From contig CAMZBB010000016.1 of assembly GCA_947304405.1 (NCBI GenBank), positions 1 through 38,564 on the forward strand: a stretch of DNA of 38,564 nucleotides, in the 5' to 3' direction. Source of the stretch: an uncultured Clostridia bacterium (GTDB taxonomy: Bacteria; Bacillota; Clostridia; Saccharofermentanales; Saccharofermentanaceae). The notes under the pieces were generated by a model. It had not been told where the DNA came from. It did no database searches and worked only from the letters and a program-made list of their open reading frames with translations. The translations under genes were made by a program, and so were the position numbers. This document shows positions 1 through 9,977 of this stretch, piece after piece; position 1 is the first letter of the stretch, and each line of letters starts with the position of its first letter.

Positions 1-407
1 AAGACTTCCTGAGCCTCAACGTTCTTGAGGAGTGCTCTGTAACGCTCTTCGTGATGCTTCTCGATAGCCGCTACCATACGGAATTTTGCTGCAAGTGCCG
101 GGAATCCTTCTTCTTCAGCGGTCTTTGCGAAACCTTCATACATATCGGTCCACTCAAAGTTCTCGCCGTCAGCAGCTGCTCCGAGGTTCTCAGCGGTATC
201 ACCGATACCCTCTAATTCCTTGAACCAGATCTTTGCATGTTCCTTCTCGTTGTCAGCGGTCTTAAGGAAGAGTGCGGCTATCTGCTCGAATCCCTCCTTC
301 TTTGCCTTTGAAGCAAAGTAAGTGTACTTGTTTCTTGCCTGTGATTCGCCTGCGAAAGCAGCCTGAAGATTTTTCTCTGTCTGTGTACCAGCATATTTAT
401 TTGCCAT
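1..407 (-). CDS. Rubrerythrin (partial, C-terminus outside window)
   Basis: The 136 visible residues begin [20 protein letters not shown] and continue with GESQARNKY and a later EKEHAKIWF segment. These are the ferritin-like helices that carry the di-iron ligands of rubrerythrin, a cytoplasmic peroxidase of anaerobes that removes hydrogen peroxide using rubredoxin-type electrons. The C-terminal rubredoxin-like domain, if present, lies beyond position 1. The start is supported by an AAGGAGG ribosome site about 7 bases upstream. The gene has its own promoter facing away from the transporter at 501. The family call is secure; whether it is the long or short form cannot be seen. Confidence 0.95.
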   Translation of the reverse strand, partial: MANKYAGTQTEKNLQAAFAGESQARNKYTYFASKAKKEGFEQIAALFLKTADNEKEHAKIWFKELEGIGDTAENLGAAADGENFEWTDMYEGFAKTAEEEGFPALAAKFRMVAAIEKHHEERYRALLKNVEAQEV

Positions 408-439
408 GTTTACGTCCTCCTTAAGTATATTTGATAAAC

Positions 440-480
440 GCACCTAATATTATTTTCCATAGCCTGAGTCAAGTCAATAT
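440..480 (-). promoter_or_regulatory. Promoter of the rubrerythrin gene
   Basis: On the minus strand two overlapping TTGACT hexamers (TTGACTTGACT) are followed about 17 bases later by AATAAT or TATTAG, and then by the rubrerythrin ribosome site. It lies back to back with the promoter of the transporter at 501. Confidence 0.55.
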
Positions 481-485
481 TGGGA

Positions 486-494
486 TGATATAAT
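486..494 (+). promoter_or_regulatory. Extended -10 promoter directly abutting the DMT transporter start
   Basis: TGATATAAT matches the extended -10 consensus (TGnTATAAT). Only six bases separate it from the ATG at 501, so the predicted transcript would begin at or within a base or two of the start codon. No Shine-Dalgarno sequence precedes the ATG. This suggests a leaderless mRNA. Confidence 0.55.
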
Positions 495-500
495 ACTCCA

Positions 501-1406
501 ATGCGTAAAACGACACCCAAAGGTATAATACTTCTGCTGATCACCGCCATCATCTGGGGTTCATCTTTCGTTGCCCAGGAGATCGGCATGAAGTCGATCG
601 ATGCATTTACCTTTACCGGGATCAGAACGGCTCTTGGCGCGATCGCCCTCCTGCCTGTAGTCCTGATCGTAAACAAGGGCATGGATCTTAACAGGAACAC
701 TCTCGTTGCGGGAATTGTGCTGGGTATCGTCTTTTCAGTTGCCCAGAATTTCCAGCAGTTTGCATTCTATTATTCCACTTCGGGCAAGATCGCATTCATC
801 ACGGCATTCTATATGTTCTTCGTCCCGCTCTTCTCGGTATTTCTCGGCAAGAAGATCAAGCTTTTGACGTGGCTGTCCATCCTGATGGGTCTGGCCGGAC
901 TTTTCCTGCTCTGCATCAACCCGTCAGACATGACGAAGATCAATCTTGGCGATGTTCTTGCGCTCATCTGCGCTGTCTTCTATGCAATCCAGATAATGCT
1001 GATCGATAAACTCCTCGAAAAGGACATCAACGGCATCCAGCTCTCTTTCATGCAGTTCGTCGTTGCGGCTCTGATATCGATCGCCGCGATGTTCATTTTC
1101 GAAAAGCCTGTGATCGCGGATATAAAAACCGCAGCCCCTTCCCTTATGTATTCGGGAATAATGAGCTGCGGCATTGCCTATACTCTTCAAATCGTAGGCC
1201 AGAAGCACGCCAATCCTGTGATCGCGTCACTTCTGATGTGCATGGAGTCGGTCTTCGCCGTCATAGCGGCGGCGCTTGTCCTCCATCAGGGAATGAGCCT
1301 GAAAGAGGCTGCCGGCTGCGTCATAATGTTCGCTGCGATAATTATTTCGCAGCTTTCTGAGTCGCTTTCTCGGCGTCCTTCTGGAGAGTCGCGGCATCAG
1401 GCGTAG
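501..1406 (+). CDS. DMT superfamily (EamA) transporter
   Basis: A 301-residue, very hydrophobic protein of about ten membrane helices with two EamA repeats. The first begins GIILLLITAIIWGSSFVAQE and the second near residue 150 with NLGDVLALICAVFYAIQIM, the usual layout for drug/metabolite exporters. Substrate cannot be read from sequence; the family includes amino-acid and metabolite exporters. The ATG at 501 is needed to include helix 1, but it has no ribosome site and sits six bases after a -10 box. The last 65 bases overlap the 3' end of the opposing NhaC-type gene, which supplies an Arg/Ser-rich tail to this protein. Confidence 0.88.
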   Translation: MRKTTPKGIILLLITAIIWGSSFVAQEIGMKSIDAFTFTGIRTALGAIALLPVVLIVNKGMDLNRNTLVAGIVLGIVFSVAQNFQQFAFYYSTSGKIAFITAFYMFFVPLFSVFLGKKIKLLTWLSILMGLAGLFLLCINPSDMTKINLGDVLALICAVFYAIQIMLIDKLLEKDINGIQLSFMQFVVAALISIAAMFIFEKPVIADIKTAAPSLMYSGIMSCGIAYTLQIVGQKHANPVIASLLMCMESVFAVIAAALVLHQGMSLKEAAGCVIMFAAIIISQLSESLSRRPSGESRHQA

Positions 1407-2979
1407 GGAATACAACCCTGAGGATAACGATCACGACTGTAAGCAGAACGATTCCGAAAGCAAGTGAGATGGCAGAGTTTGCTCCGTAAGACGGAACGAA
1501 TATCTGAAGGATTCCTGCAAAAAGATATACCACGAACGATACGACCGCTGCGGTGAGTGCGTAAGGCAGCTGCGTTGATACGTGCGCGATGTGGTTGCAC
1601 TGGGCACCTGCAGAAGACATGATCGTCGTGTCGGAGATCGGTGAGCAGTGGTCACCGCAAACGGCACCGGCCATGCACGCTGACATGCAGATGATCGCGA
1701 GAGGGCTTCCGCCTTCAAGCGAGAATGCCTTGAGCGTGATCGGAATGAGGATACCGAAAGTACCCCATGAAGTACCGGTAGCGAATGAGAGTCCGCAAGC
1801 GATCAGGAATATGATCGCGGGCATTGCCCAGTTGAGATTCTTGAATGCATCCTGGCTGACGAAATTGGCAACGCAGTTAGCGGCACCGAGAGAATCGGTC
1901 ATGGACTTGAGCGTCCAGGCAAGCGTAAGGATAGCGATGGGCGGAACCATAGCCTTAAAGCCTGTCTCAACACAGCCCATGCATTCCTTGAATTTGAGAA
2001 CGCCTCTTACCAGATAGTAAATGACCATGAAGACGACTCCGCCGAACGCGCCGTATGCAAGACCTACGGAAGCATCGCTGTTTGCGAATGCGTTAACGAA
2101 TGACTCACCATCGAAGAAGCCGCCGGTGTAGATCATGCCGATGACGCAGAAGATGATCAGCATAATGACAGGCAGAACGAGATCGACGACCTTGCCCCTG
2201 CCCTTAGCTTCGTTATCAGAAGACTGGACCGGAGGTTCGACTGTAAACAGATCGCCCTTGAGAGCATTCATTTCATGACGTTTCATCGGACCGTAATCGA
2301 TCTTGAATACAGCGAGACCGACCATCATGAGGATGGAAAGGATCGCATAATAGTTGTAAGGAATAGCCTTGATGAAAAGCATCAGTCCGTTCGTGCCTTC
2401 GGGAGCAAAACCCGAGACAGCCGCCGCCCATGATGAGATTGGAGCGATGATACAGACAGGTGCAGCGGTCGCATCGATAAGATAAGCAAGCTTGGCTCTT
2501 GATATCTTCTCCTTGTCTGCGACGGGACGCATAACTGAACCTACGGTGAGGCAGTTGAAATAGTCGTCGATGAAGATGAGGCATCCGAGAAGGATCGTGG
2601 CAAGCTGAGCCATAACTCTCGAATGAACATGCTTTGAAGCCCATTCGCCGAAAGCTGCGGATCCTCCCGCCTTGTTCATCATCGCGACGATGATGCCCAG
2701 GAACACAAGGAAGATCAGGATACCCACGTTGTATGAATCGGAAAGAGACTTGATAAGGCCGTCCTTGAACACGTGGTTCAGTGCCATTACCGGATCAAAA
2801 TACGGACTGGTATGTGAGAACGAATAGATCAGTCCGCCTACAAGAACGCCGGCAAAAAGCGAACTGTAGACCTCTTTGGTGATGAGGGCCAAAAGGATCG
2901 CCACGATAGGCGGTACCAAAGCCCAAAACGTTTCATAAAGAATCGGCACATATGGTGCCACTTCTGCTTCAAAACCCAT
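1342..2979 (-). CDS. NhaC-family Na+/H+ antiporter
   Basis: A 545-residue membrane protein with about a dozen predicted helices. It carries the family's conserved segment GDHCSPISDTTIMSS near residues 442-456, followed by AGAQCNHIAHVSTQLPYAL. Relatives exchange sodium for protons, or malate for lactate in some Bacillus proteins, so the exact ion is inferred only. An AGGAGGGG ribosome site precedes the start at 2979. An extended -10 element lies just upstream. The gene runs tail to tail into the EamA transporter with 65 bases shared, and no terminator hairpin is visible between them. Confidence 0.9.
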   Translation of the reverse strand: MGFEAEVAPYVPILYETFWALVPPIVAILLALITKEVYSSLFAGVLVGGLIYSFSHTSPYFDPVMALNHVFKDGLIKSLSDSYNVGILIFLVFLGIIVAMMNKAGGSAAFGEWASKHVHSRVMAQLATILLGCLIFIDDYFNCLTVGSVMRPVADKEKISRAKLAYLIDATAAPVCIIAPISSWAAAVSGFAPEGTNGLMLFIKAIPYNYYAILSILMMVGLAVFKIDYGPMKRHEMNALKGDLFTVEPPVQSSDNEAKGRGKVVDLVLPVIMLIIFCVIGMIYTGGFFDGESFVNAFANSDASVGLAYGAFGGVVFMVIYYLVRGVLKFKECMGCVETGFKAMVPPIAILTLAWTLKSMTDSLGAANCVANFVSQDAFKNLNWAMPAIIFLIACGLSFATGTSWGTFGILIPITLKAFSLEGGSPLAIICMSACMAGAVCGDHCSPISDTTIMSSAGAQCNHIAHVSTQLPYALTAAVVSFVVYLFAGILQIFVPSYGANSAISLAFGIVLLTVVIVILRVVFPTPDAATLQKDAEKATQKAAK

Positions 2980-3014
2980 ACAAAACCCCTCCTGTAATGA
3001 ATTTCAATACCGTT

Positions 3015-3023
3015 ATCATAGCA
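3015..3023 (-). promoter_or_regulatory. Extended -10 promoter of the NhaC-type gene
   Basis: TGCTATGAT on the minus strand fits an extended -10 box about 35 bases upstream of the start codon. A clear -35 box is absent, as is common with the TGn extension. It sits just past the stop codon of the VWA gene. Confidence 0.45.
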
Positions 3024-3054
3024 CAATCCGTTACAAGAGGGGCAGTACTGTTGA

Positions 3055-3696
3055 TCACCTTTTCCTGTTGTCTTCTTCAAGTTCTTCAGCCCAGTTATCT
3101 GCTATCTTTGCGCAGCTCCTCATGCTTCCCAATGCCGCGCCTACAGTCTCATAAAGAAGTCCCGTTCCGCGCGCATCGCACTTGTAACTTGCCGTTCTCC
3201 CTTCCTTGATTCCGATCGCGGCACCGGTCTCGACGGCATCGATATTCGCTGCGAGATAGAGGAACTCCCACCCGTGTTTCTCAGTCTTTTTGCTGACCAT
3301 CTTCCTGACCTTGTCAGCCGAATAGATCCTGCTCGCGTTTTCCATTCCGTCAGTCGTGATCACGAAGATCGTATGCTCCGGGATATCCTCTTCCCTGATG
3401 TATTTATGGATATTCCCGATGTGCTTGATCCCTAAACCCAGCGCATCGACCAATGCCGTGCAGCCTCCTGCACAGTAATCCTTTTCTGTCATGGGCGTAA
3501 CTTCGGAGAGCGGGACTCTGTCGTAGACAACTTTCTGACCGTTGTCGAAAAGGACGCAGGACACGATGCATTCGCCGTCAAGTTTCTTCTGCTTTTCGAT
3601 CATTGCGTTAAAGCCTCCGATGGTGTCCTTTTCAAGGCTTGCCATGCTGCCTGATTTGTCAATGATGAAGACCAGTTCCGTAAGATTCTTTTTCAT
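3055..3696 (-). CDS. VWA-domain protein
   Basis: A 213-residue cytoplasmic protein that is essentially one von Willebrand factor A domain. The MIDAS metal site is visible: DKSGS at about residues 13-17 (ELVFIIDKSGSM), a threonine in CAGGCTALVDALG near residue 80, and the aspartate of TTDGMENASR near 115. Such stand-alone domains bind a divalent ion and mediate protein-protein contact; the partner is unknown and no MoxR ATPase or Ter-type gene is adjacent. The ribosome site GGGAGGATATTA is one arm of a 13-base inverted repeat. An internal TATAAT separates the gene from the upstream GH51 gene, so it is probably transcribed on its own. Confidence 0.88.
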   Translation of the reverse strand: MKKNLTELVFIIDKSGSMASLEKDTIGGFNAMIEKQKKLDGECIVSCVLFDNGQKVVYDRVPLSEVTPMTEKDYCAGGCTALVDALGLGIKHIGNIHKYIREEDIPEHTIFVITTDGMENASRIYSADKVRKMVSKKTEKHGWEFLYLAANIDAVETGAAIGIKEGRTASYKCDARGTGLLYETVGAALGSMRSCAKIADNWAEELEEDNRKR

Positions 3697-3698
3697 GT

Positions 3699-3763
3699 TA
3701 ATATCCTCCCTTTTTCATGAAGCTTTTGCTTTGGCTTACGGCTTCATTATAGGGAGGATATTA
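3699..3763 (-). repeat. Nested inverted repeat covering the VWA ribosome site and promoter
   Basis: TAATATCCTCCCT at 3699-3711 is perfectly repeated in inverted form at 3751-3763. Inside it, ATGAAGC and GCTTCAT form a second 7-base pair of arms. The 3699-3711 arm contains the complement of the VWA ribosome site. A TATAAT at 3746-3751 lies beside the other arm, so a transcript from this promoter would contain only one arm, whereas read-through RNA from the GH51 gene would contain both. Confidence 0.7.
3746..3751 (-). promoter_or_regulatory. -10 box of the VWA gene
   Basis: TATAAT on the minus strand, 50 bases upstream of the VWA start. No convincing -35 box is seen at the right spacing. A palindromic GTCGCAT-GAA-ATGCGAC lies upstream and could be an activator or operator site. 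Confidence 0.45.
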
Positions 3764-3772
3764 CATTCGGTG

Positions 3773-3789
3773 GTCGCATGAAATGCGAC
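3773..3789. repeat. Short palindrome between GH51 and VWA genes
   Basis: GTCGCAT and ATGCGAC are perfect 7-base arms around a 3-base loop. It lies 19 bases past the GH51 stop. It may be a stem-loop at the 3' end of that mRNA; there is no T-tract, so termination is not assured. It may equally be a protein-binding site for the VWA promoter. Confidence 0.4.
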
Positions 3790-3807
3790 ATTTGGAGGCA
3801 GGAAGTT

Positions 3808-5436
<1,629 letters not shown>

Positions 5437-5440
5437 CTAT

Positions 5441-5468
5441 TAGACATATGACAATCTGGTGCTATTAT
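5441..5468 (+). promoter_or_regulatory. Promoter of the AraC regulator gene
   Basis: TAGACA at 5441-5446, a 16-base spacer and TATTAT at 5463-5468, preceded by TG in the extended position. It lies in the 194-base divergent region shared with GH51, which is the natural place for the AraC protein to bind. Confidence 0.45.
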
Positions 5469-5516
5469 ATTAGTTATATTTAACAAGTTCCAAACACTCA
5501 GAATGGATCAGCGCAT

Positions 5517-6332
5517 ATGATTGACATATTGTATTCAGGTTACAACTACACCCATAAGAACGGGATAAGGTTTGACACAAAGGCCGGTCACGCAGGCTTT
5601 GAGTGCTGGCTTCTGGTCTTTTCGCACAGTCCGGTCTATTTCCCGACTGACGAAGGAATGAAGCTCTTCCCTCCCGAGACTATCCTCCTTTTCCCACAGA
5701 ATACCCATAAGTTCTATTATTCTCCGGAAGGCGAACCTTATACGAACGACTGGATCCACTTCAGGACCGACGAGAATCTGATCGCGGATATTCCTTTCAC
5801 GGGAATACCCTTTACGCCTTCTGATCCGGAATACATCCATAATCTGATCAAACTGATCTCATGGGAATCCCAGGTCAACAACGATCCTTCCAGCCCGATA
5901 ACCGGAGATCTTTTTCACGCACTTTTCTCCAAGCTGTCCGGTGATATCATCGCCCGCAGGGAGTCTTCATATCAGCCGCAGCTGCAAAGCCTCAGAAAAG
6001 AGATCTTACTCCACCCCGAGAACCCCTGGACCGTAGCAAAGATGTCAGACACCCTGAGCATCAGTCCCGCGCATCTGCAGCTGCTGTACAAGAACGCCTT
6101 CGGGATCTCATGCATGAACGATGTTATCTGGCACAGGATCAAGCTCGCCCAGGATAAGCTCTTATACTCAGCAGACACTATCTGCACGGTCGGAGAACAG
6201 TGCGGTTACAGGAACACGGAGCATTTCTGCAGGCAGTTCCGTAAGATCACGGGACTGTCGCCCAGGCAATACAGATTAAAAGCTATGCAAAAACAAAAAG
6301 GGAGAAACATATATGAAGAAACAGGCATTTAA
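5517..6332 (+). CDS. AraC-family transcriptional regulator
   Basis: A 271-residue regulator. The N-terminal 150 residues resemble a cupin-type ligand domain (NTHKFYYSPEGEPYTNDWIHF). The C-terminal 100 residues hold two helix-turn-helix motifs, ending with GYRNTEHFCRQFRKITGLSP followed by RQYR, the AraC signature. It probably senses an arabinose- or xylose-containing sugar and controls the divergent GH51 gene and its own operon. Its last 20 bases overlap the start of the GH43 gene, so the two are translationally linked. The ribosome site before the ATG is weak (GGATC). Confidence 0.92.
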   Translation: MIDILYSGYNYTHKNGIRFDTKAGHAGFECWLLVFSHSPVYFPTDEGMKLFPPETILLFPQNTHKFYYSPEGEPYTNDWIHFRTDENLIADIPFTGIPFTPSDPEYIHNLIKLISWESQVNNDPSSPITGDLFHALFSKLSGDIIARRESSYQPQLQSLRKEILLHPENPWTVAKMSDTLSISPAHLQLLYKNAFGISCMNDVIWHRIKLAQDKLLYSADTICTVGEQCGYRNTEHFCRQFRKITGLSPRQYRLKAMQKQKGRNIYEETGI

Positions 6333-7749
6333 TCCTTACCTTCCATCATGGGAATACGTTCCGGACGGAGAGCCTTATGTATTTGACGGGCGCGTCTACG
6401 TTTACGGCTCGCACGATATTTTCGGAGGCCACGTTTTCTGCCTGAACGACTACGTTTGCTGGTCCGCACCTGTTGATGATCTCGGCAACTGGAGGTATGA
6501 AGGCATAATCTACAAAAGGACCCAGGATCCTTTGAACAAGGACGGTCACATGGCTCTTTATGCTCCCGATGTCACGGTAGGACCTGACGGCAGATACTAT
6601 CTCTACTATGTTCTCGATAAGGTCAATGTCGTATCTGTCGCAGTATGCGATACTCCTGCAGGCAAATACGAATTCTACGGTTATGTCCATTACAGCGACG
6701 GAACTCTCTTGGGAAACAAGGAAGGAGACGATCCGCAGTTCGATCCCGGCGTCATCACCGAAAACGGCGTAACGCATCTTTACACGGGCTTCTGCCCTAT
6801 CGGCGATAAGTCAAGGCACGGTCCCATGCACACTGTATTAGGCGAAGACATGCTCACCATCGTTAAGGGCCCCAGATTCATAATGCCTTCTCAGCCTTAT
6901 TCCGAAGGAAGCGGATATGAAGGCCACGAATTCTTTGAAGCTTCATCCATCAGAAAGAGAAACGGCATCTACTATTTCATCTATTCTTCCGTTGTACTTC
7001 ACGAACTCTGCTATGCGACATCGGACAGTCCCGAGGGCGAGTTCACTTACAAGGGCGTCGTGGTAAGCAACTGCGACCTTCACATCGGCGGTTATAAGCC
7101 TGCCGAAAAGCCCGTCTACTACACTTCCAACAATCACGGAAGCATGGAGGAGATAAACGGCAAATGGTATATCTTCTATCACCGTCATACCAACGGCACC
7201 GTCTTTTCAAGACAGGGCTGCGCCGAAGAACTGACCTTCAACGATGACGGCACGATCAATCAGGCCCAGATCACCTCATGCGGCCTTAACGGCGGCCCTC
7301 TCGAAGGAGCAGGCTGGTATCCTTCCTATATCGCCTGCAATCTGTTCACGGACAATGAGCAGATGTATACTGGCGGATCTTGGGGACACGGCATGTTCCT
7401 TGGTTCAGAATTTCCGAGGATCACTCAGGACGAAGAAGACCGTGACGAGAACACGGGCTTTGGTTACATCGCCAACATGACGGATTCATCCACTGCCGGC
7501 TTTAAGTTCTTTGATCTCAAAAACAGCAAGGTCAGCATGATAAGGATCAGAGGCTACGGCAACGGCGTTTTCGAAGTAAGGACAGAGATCGGCGGAGAAG
7601 TGTTGGGAACATTCCCCGTAGAGAACTACAACTACTGGACCGATGTCAAATCAGACGTTAAGCTGCCGGACGGCAAAGCCAGCCTGTATTTCACTTTCAA
7701 AGGAGTCGGCAATCCCGATCTCGCAGGCTTCGAGCTCAAGGAGGATTGA
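6313..7749 (+). CDS. GH43-family arabinofuranosidase/xylosidase
   Basis: A 478-residue glycosidase without a signal peptide. The five-bladed propeller spans about residues 5-330. By alignment to the family pattern, the general base is Asp18 (YVPDGEP), the pKa-modulating Asp is 144 (FDPGV) and the general acid is Glu209 (FFEASSIRKRNG, matching the usual EGPh-y-K-r-n-G). The last 110 residues look like a CBM6-type beta-sandwich. Inverting hydrolysis of beta-xylosides or alpha-L-arabinofuranosides is expected, but the two cannot be told apart here. GGGAG ribosome site; overlaps the AraC gene by 20 bases and is followed 3 bases later by the esterase. Confidence 0.9.
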   Translation: MKKQAFNPYLPSWEYVPDGEPYVFDGRVYVYGSHDIFGGHVFCLNDYVCWSAPVDDLGNWRYEGIIYKRTQDPLNKDGHMALYAPDVTVGPDGRYYLYYVLDKVNVVSVAVCDTPAGKYEFYGYVHYSDGTLLGNKEGDDPQFDPGVITENGVTHLYTGFCPIGDKSRHGPMHTVLGEDMLTIVKGPRFIMPSQPYSEGSGYEGHEFFEASSIRKRNGIYYFIYSSVVLHELCYATSDSPEGEFTYKGVVVSNCDLHIGGYKPAEKPVYYTSNNHGSMEEINGKWYIFYHRHTNGTVFSRQGCAEELTFNDDGTINQAQITSCGLNGGPLEGAGWYPSYIACNLFTDNEQMYTGGSWGHGMFLGSEFPRITQDEEDRDENTGFGYIANMTDSSTAGFKFFDLKNSKVSMIRIRGYGNGVFEVRTEIGGEVLGTFPVENYNYWTDVKSDVKLPDGKASLYFTFKGVGNPDLAGFELKED

Positions 7750-7752
7750 CAG

Positions 7753-9090
7753 ATGCTGAGACAGACTGAAGTTAAGAACGGCAAAGTAAAAGGCCTTCCC
7801 GGAAACGATCCCAGAATTACTGTATATAAGGGCATTCCTTTCGCGGCACCTCCCGTAGGTGAACTCAGATGGAAAGCTCCCCAGCCCTGCACAGACTGGG
7901 AAGGCGTCCTCGAAGCTTATAATTTCGGACCGATATCAGTTCAGGACCAGCCTGCTGTAGGAACCGACATCTACTGCAAAGAGTGGCATGTTGATCCGGA
8001 CATCCCGATGAGTGAAGACTGCCTTTACCTCAACGTCTGGACTCCGGCGAATACCACAGATGAAAAGCTCCCCGTTCTCCTCTGGATCTTCGGCGGCGGC
8101 TTTCAGTGGGGTTATACCGCAGAAATGGAATTCAACGGCGAGCGTCTTGCCCGCCGCGGAATAGTAGTCGTAAGCGTTAATTACAGGCTCGCTGCCCTGG
8201 GATTCCTGTCTCATCCTGATCTTACGGCAGAATCTCCCGATGCTCCGGCAAACTTCGGCCTTTTGGATCAGCAGGCCGGTCTCAGATGGGTAAAAGAGAA
8301 CATCGCCGCATTTGGCGGAGACCCTGACAACATAACCATCGCAGGACAGTCCGCTGGCGGCGGAAGCGTTTTAAACCAGATCGCAAACGAAGACAATTTC
8401 GGCCTGATCAAAGGAGCCGTCATAATGAGCGGCATGATCCGTTTTCCCGGAAACGGTGATGATATCCTCCTTCCCGTCACGCTCGACAGAGCTGAAGCAA
8501 AGGGCAAGGAGTTCCTTGAATTCCTCGGCGTAAACAACATCGCCGAAGCCCGTAAGCTCGACGCTTTCACAATAAGGGACAAATACGGCGAATGGGCGCA
8601 AAACCATCCGAGATTTGCTCCCGTCCAGGACGGAGTAAACTTTAAGACTGATGCGCTTATCAGTTTCGAGGAAAACCGCTGCAACGGCATTCCGGTCATG
8701 ACCGGATACACTTCAGACGAATTTGTTTTCGAGGGCATTCACATCGTCGAGAAATCAGTTAGGGAATCCTGCACAAAGGCAGTGTCTGCAGGTGTCTCCC
8801 CCATTTATGTCTATGAATTCGGAACCGATATCCCGGGAGAAGACGATCCGGGCAATTTCCATTCTGTCGATCTGTGGTTCTGGTTCGACAACGTGATCAA
8901 ATGCTGGCGTCCCATGAGAGGAAGGCATTTCGAGCTCGCAAGACAAATGGCCAATTATCTTACGTCATTCGTAAAAACAAAAGATCCCAACTGCACGGAT
9001 AATGACGGCAAAGAAATGCCTCTTTGGAAGCCTTACGACGACAATAACAGTCTGATGAAGTTCACTTCAGAAGGAGCTGTCCCCTCTTAA
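7753..9090 (+). CDS. Type-B carboxylesterase, short form
   Basis: A 445-residue alpha/beta hydrolase of the COesterase family with the N-terminal hallmark YKGIPFAAPPVGELRW, EDCLYLNVW, the oxyanion FGGGF and the nucleophile elbow GQSAGGG (Ser200). Glu323 in TSDEF and His370 in FHSVDLWFWF complete the triad. Only about 47 residues separate Glu and His, well short of the usual spacing in this family, so an internal segment is missing. In this operon it may remove acetyl or feruloyl esters from imported xylo-oligosaccharides; that is inference. AAGGAGG at 7738-7744 overlaps the GH43 stop. Its stop is two bases from the opposing yesL-like gene. Confidence 0.88.
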   Translation: MLRQTEVKNGKVKGLPGNDPRITVYKGIPFAAPPVGELRWKAPQPCTDWEGVLEAYNFGPISVQDQPAVGTDIYCKEWHVDPDIPMSEDCLYLNVWTPANTTDEKLPVLLWIFGGGFQWGYTAEMEFNGERLARRGIVVVSVNYRLAALGFLSHPDLTAESPDAPANFGLLDQQAGLRWVKENIAAFGGDPDNITIAGQSAGGGSVLNQIANEDNFGLIKGAVIMSGMIRFPGNGDDILLPVTLDRAEAKGKEFLEFLGVNNIAEARKLDAFTIRDKYGEWAQNHPRFAPVQDGVNFKTDALISFEENRCNGIPVMTGYTSDEFVFEGIHIVEKSVRESCTKAVSAGVSPIYVYEFGTDIPGEDDPGNFHSVDLWFWFDNVIKCWRPMRGRHFELARQMANYLTSFVKTKDPNCTDNDGKEMPLWKPYDDNNSLMKFTSEGAVPS

Positions 9091-9092
9091 GA

Positions 9093-9842
9093 TCAGGACT
9101 TCTCTTCTTCCTCTTCCGTTACTTCATCTTCAGCAGATTCATCAGGATCCGGTTCCTCTTTTTCCTCAGAGGGATCGGATTCTCTTTTGAATGTCTCGGG
9201 TGCTATCTTGTTGCCGAACTGGTCAACACCGTCCAGTTTGTCGAAAACAGGCATGTAGATGCATGCGCAGAAATACCACGGCAAAGATATGCCGAACGCG
9301 ACAAGGAGCGGAATGAACTTGTAATCGAAAAAGATCAGGACACCCAAAGCGACAAGGAAAGCCTGAACGGCTATCATCAGGATGGTCCTTATCGGATGCA
9401 CCACGCATATGATCGCAGCATTCTTGAAGAGCTCCTTAGTCTTATTGTAGTAGTGTGCCTGAAGAGGAAAAATATAGAGCATGAGCGCGAAAACTATTAC
9501 CGCCATTACTATCGCAACAGTCTTCATCGCTTCAGAAAAAGCCGTACCTATCTGCCTTGAATAATAAACGTCATAAGCAAGCACGCCTTCGATCAGGAAA
9601 ATTATCATCCATACAATAGTAGCCTGCTTGAAATTCTTGCCGAAAGCCTTGAAAAACTCTCTGGTGACCATAACATCCTCATGGTGAAGGATCTTATATA
9701 TCACAGATGACATGGCACTGAGCGAAGCGCCTATGGTAAAGACAGGAATACTGCACACCAATACCAGAAGGTTGACCCAGATGAGGTCAGCCGCCCTGGA
9801 AAGAAGCTGCATCAATGGACTGTCATATCTGAATAGGTTCAT
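9093..9842 (-). CDS. YesL-like (DUF624) membrane protein
   Basis: A 249-residue protein with about five membrane helices, starting MNLFRYDSPLMQLLSRAADL and continuing LIWVNLLVLVCSIPVFTIGA, the standard DUF624 opening. The last 35 residues are almost all Glu, Asp, Ser and Pro, a cytoplasmic acidic tail. DUF624 proteins are regularly found with YesM/YesN kinases and LplABC-type sugar transporters, as here, but their biochemical role is not established. GGGAG precedes the start. Confidence 0.88.
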   Translation of the reverse strand: MNLFRYDSPLMQLLSRAADLIWVNLLVLVCSIPVFTIGASLSAMSSVIYKILHHEDVMVTREFFKAFGKNFKQATIVWMIIFLIEGVLAYDVYYSRQIGTAFSEAMKTVAIVMAVIVFALMLYIFPLQAHYYNKTKELFKNAAIICVVHPIRTILMIAVQAFLVALGVLIFFDYKFIPLLVAFGISLPWYFCACIYMPVFDKLDGVDQFGNKIAPETFKRESDPSEEKEEPDPDESAEDEVTEEEEEKS

Positions 9843-9914
9843 GTAGTACTCCCGCTTAAAACTATCGTTAATGATACATTAAAGCACTTAATTATTCTAT
9901 TGTCCTTTAAATGC

Positions 9915-9945
9915 TTCAGGCGTCCCGTTTTGTGGGGCGCCTGAA
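9915..9945 (-). terminator. Strong hairpin downstream of the sugar ABC permease genes
   Basis: TTCAGGCGTCCC pairs with GGGGCGCCTGAA (one T-G wobble) around a 7-base loop, a 12-pair stem. It sits between the permease stop (9978) and yesL. The T-tract after it is poor, so it may act as a partial terminator or as a 3' end stabiliser. Confidence 0.6.
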
Positions 9946-9977
9946 ACATAAACCGTTGAAACACAAAGGACGTTATT

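Noticed and set aside
3055-3696. VWA protein as part of a tellurite-resistance or MoxR system
   Set aside because: No TerD, TerC, MoxR or similar partner lies nearby, so only the domain can be stated.
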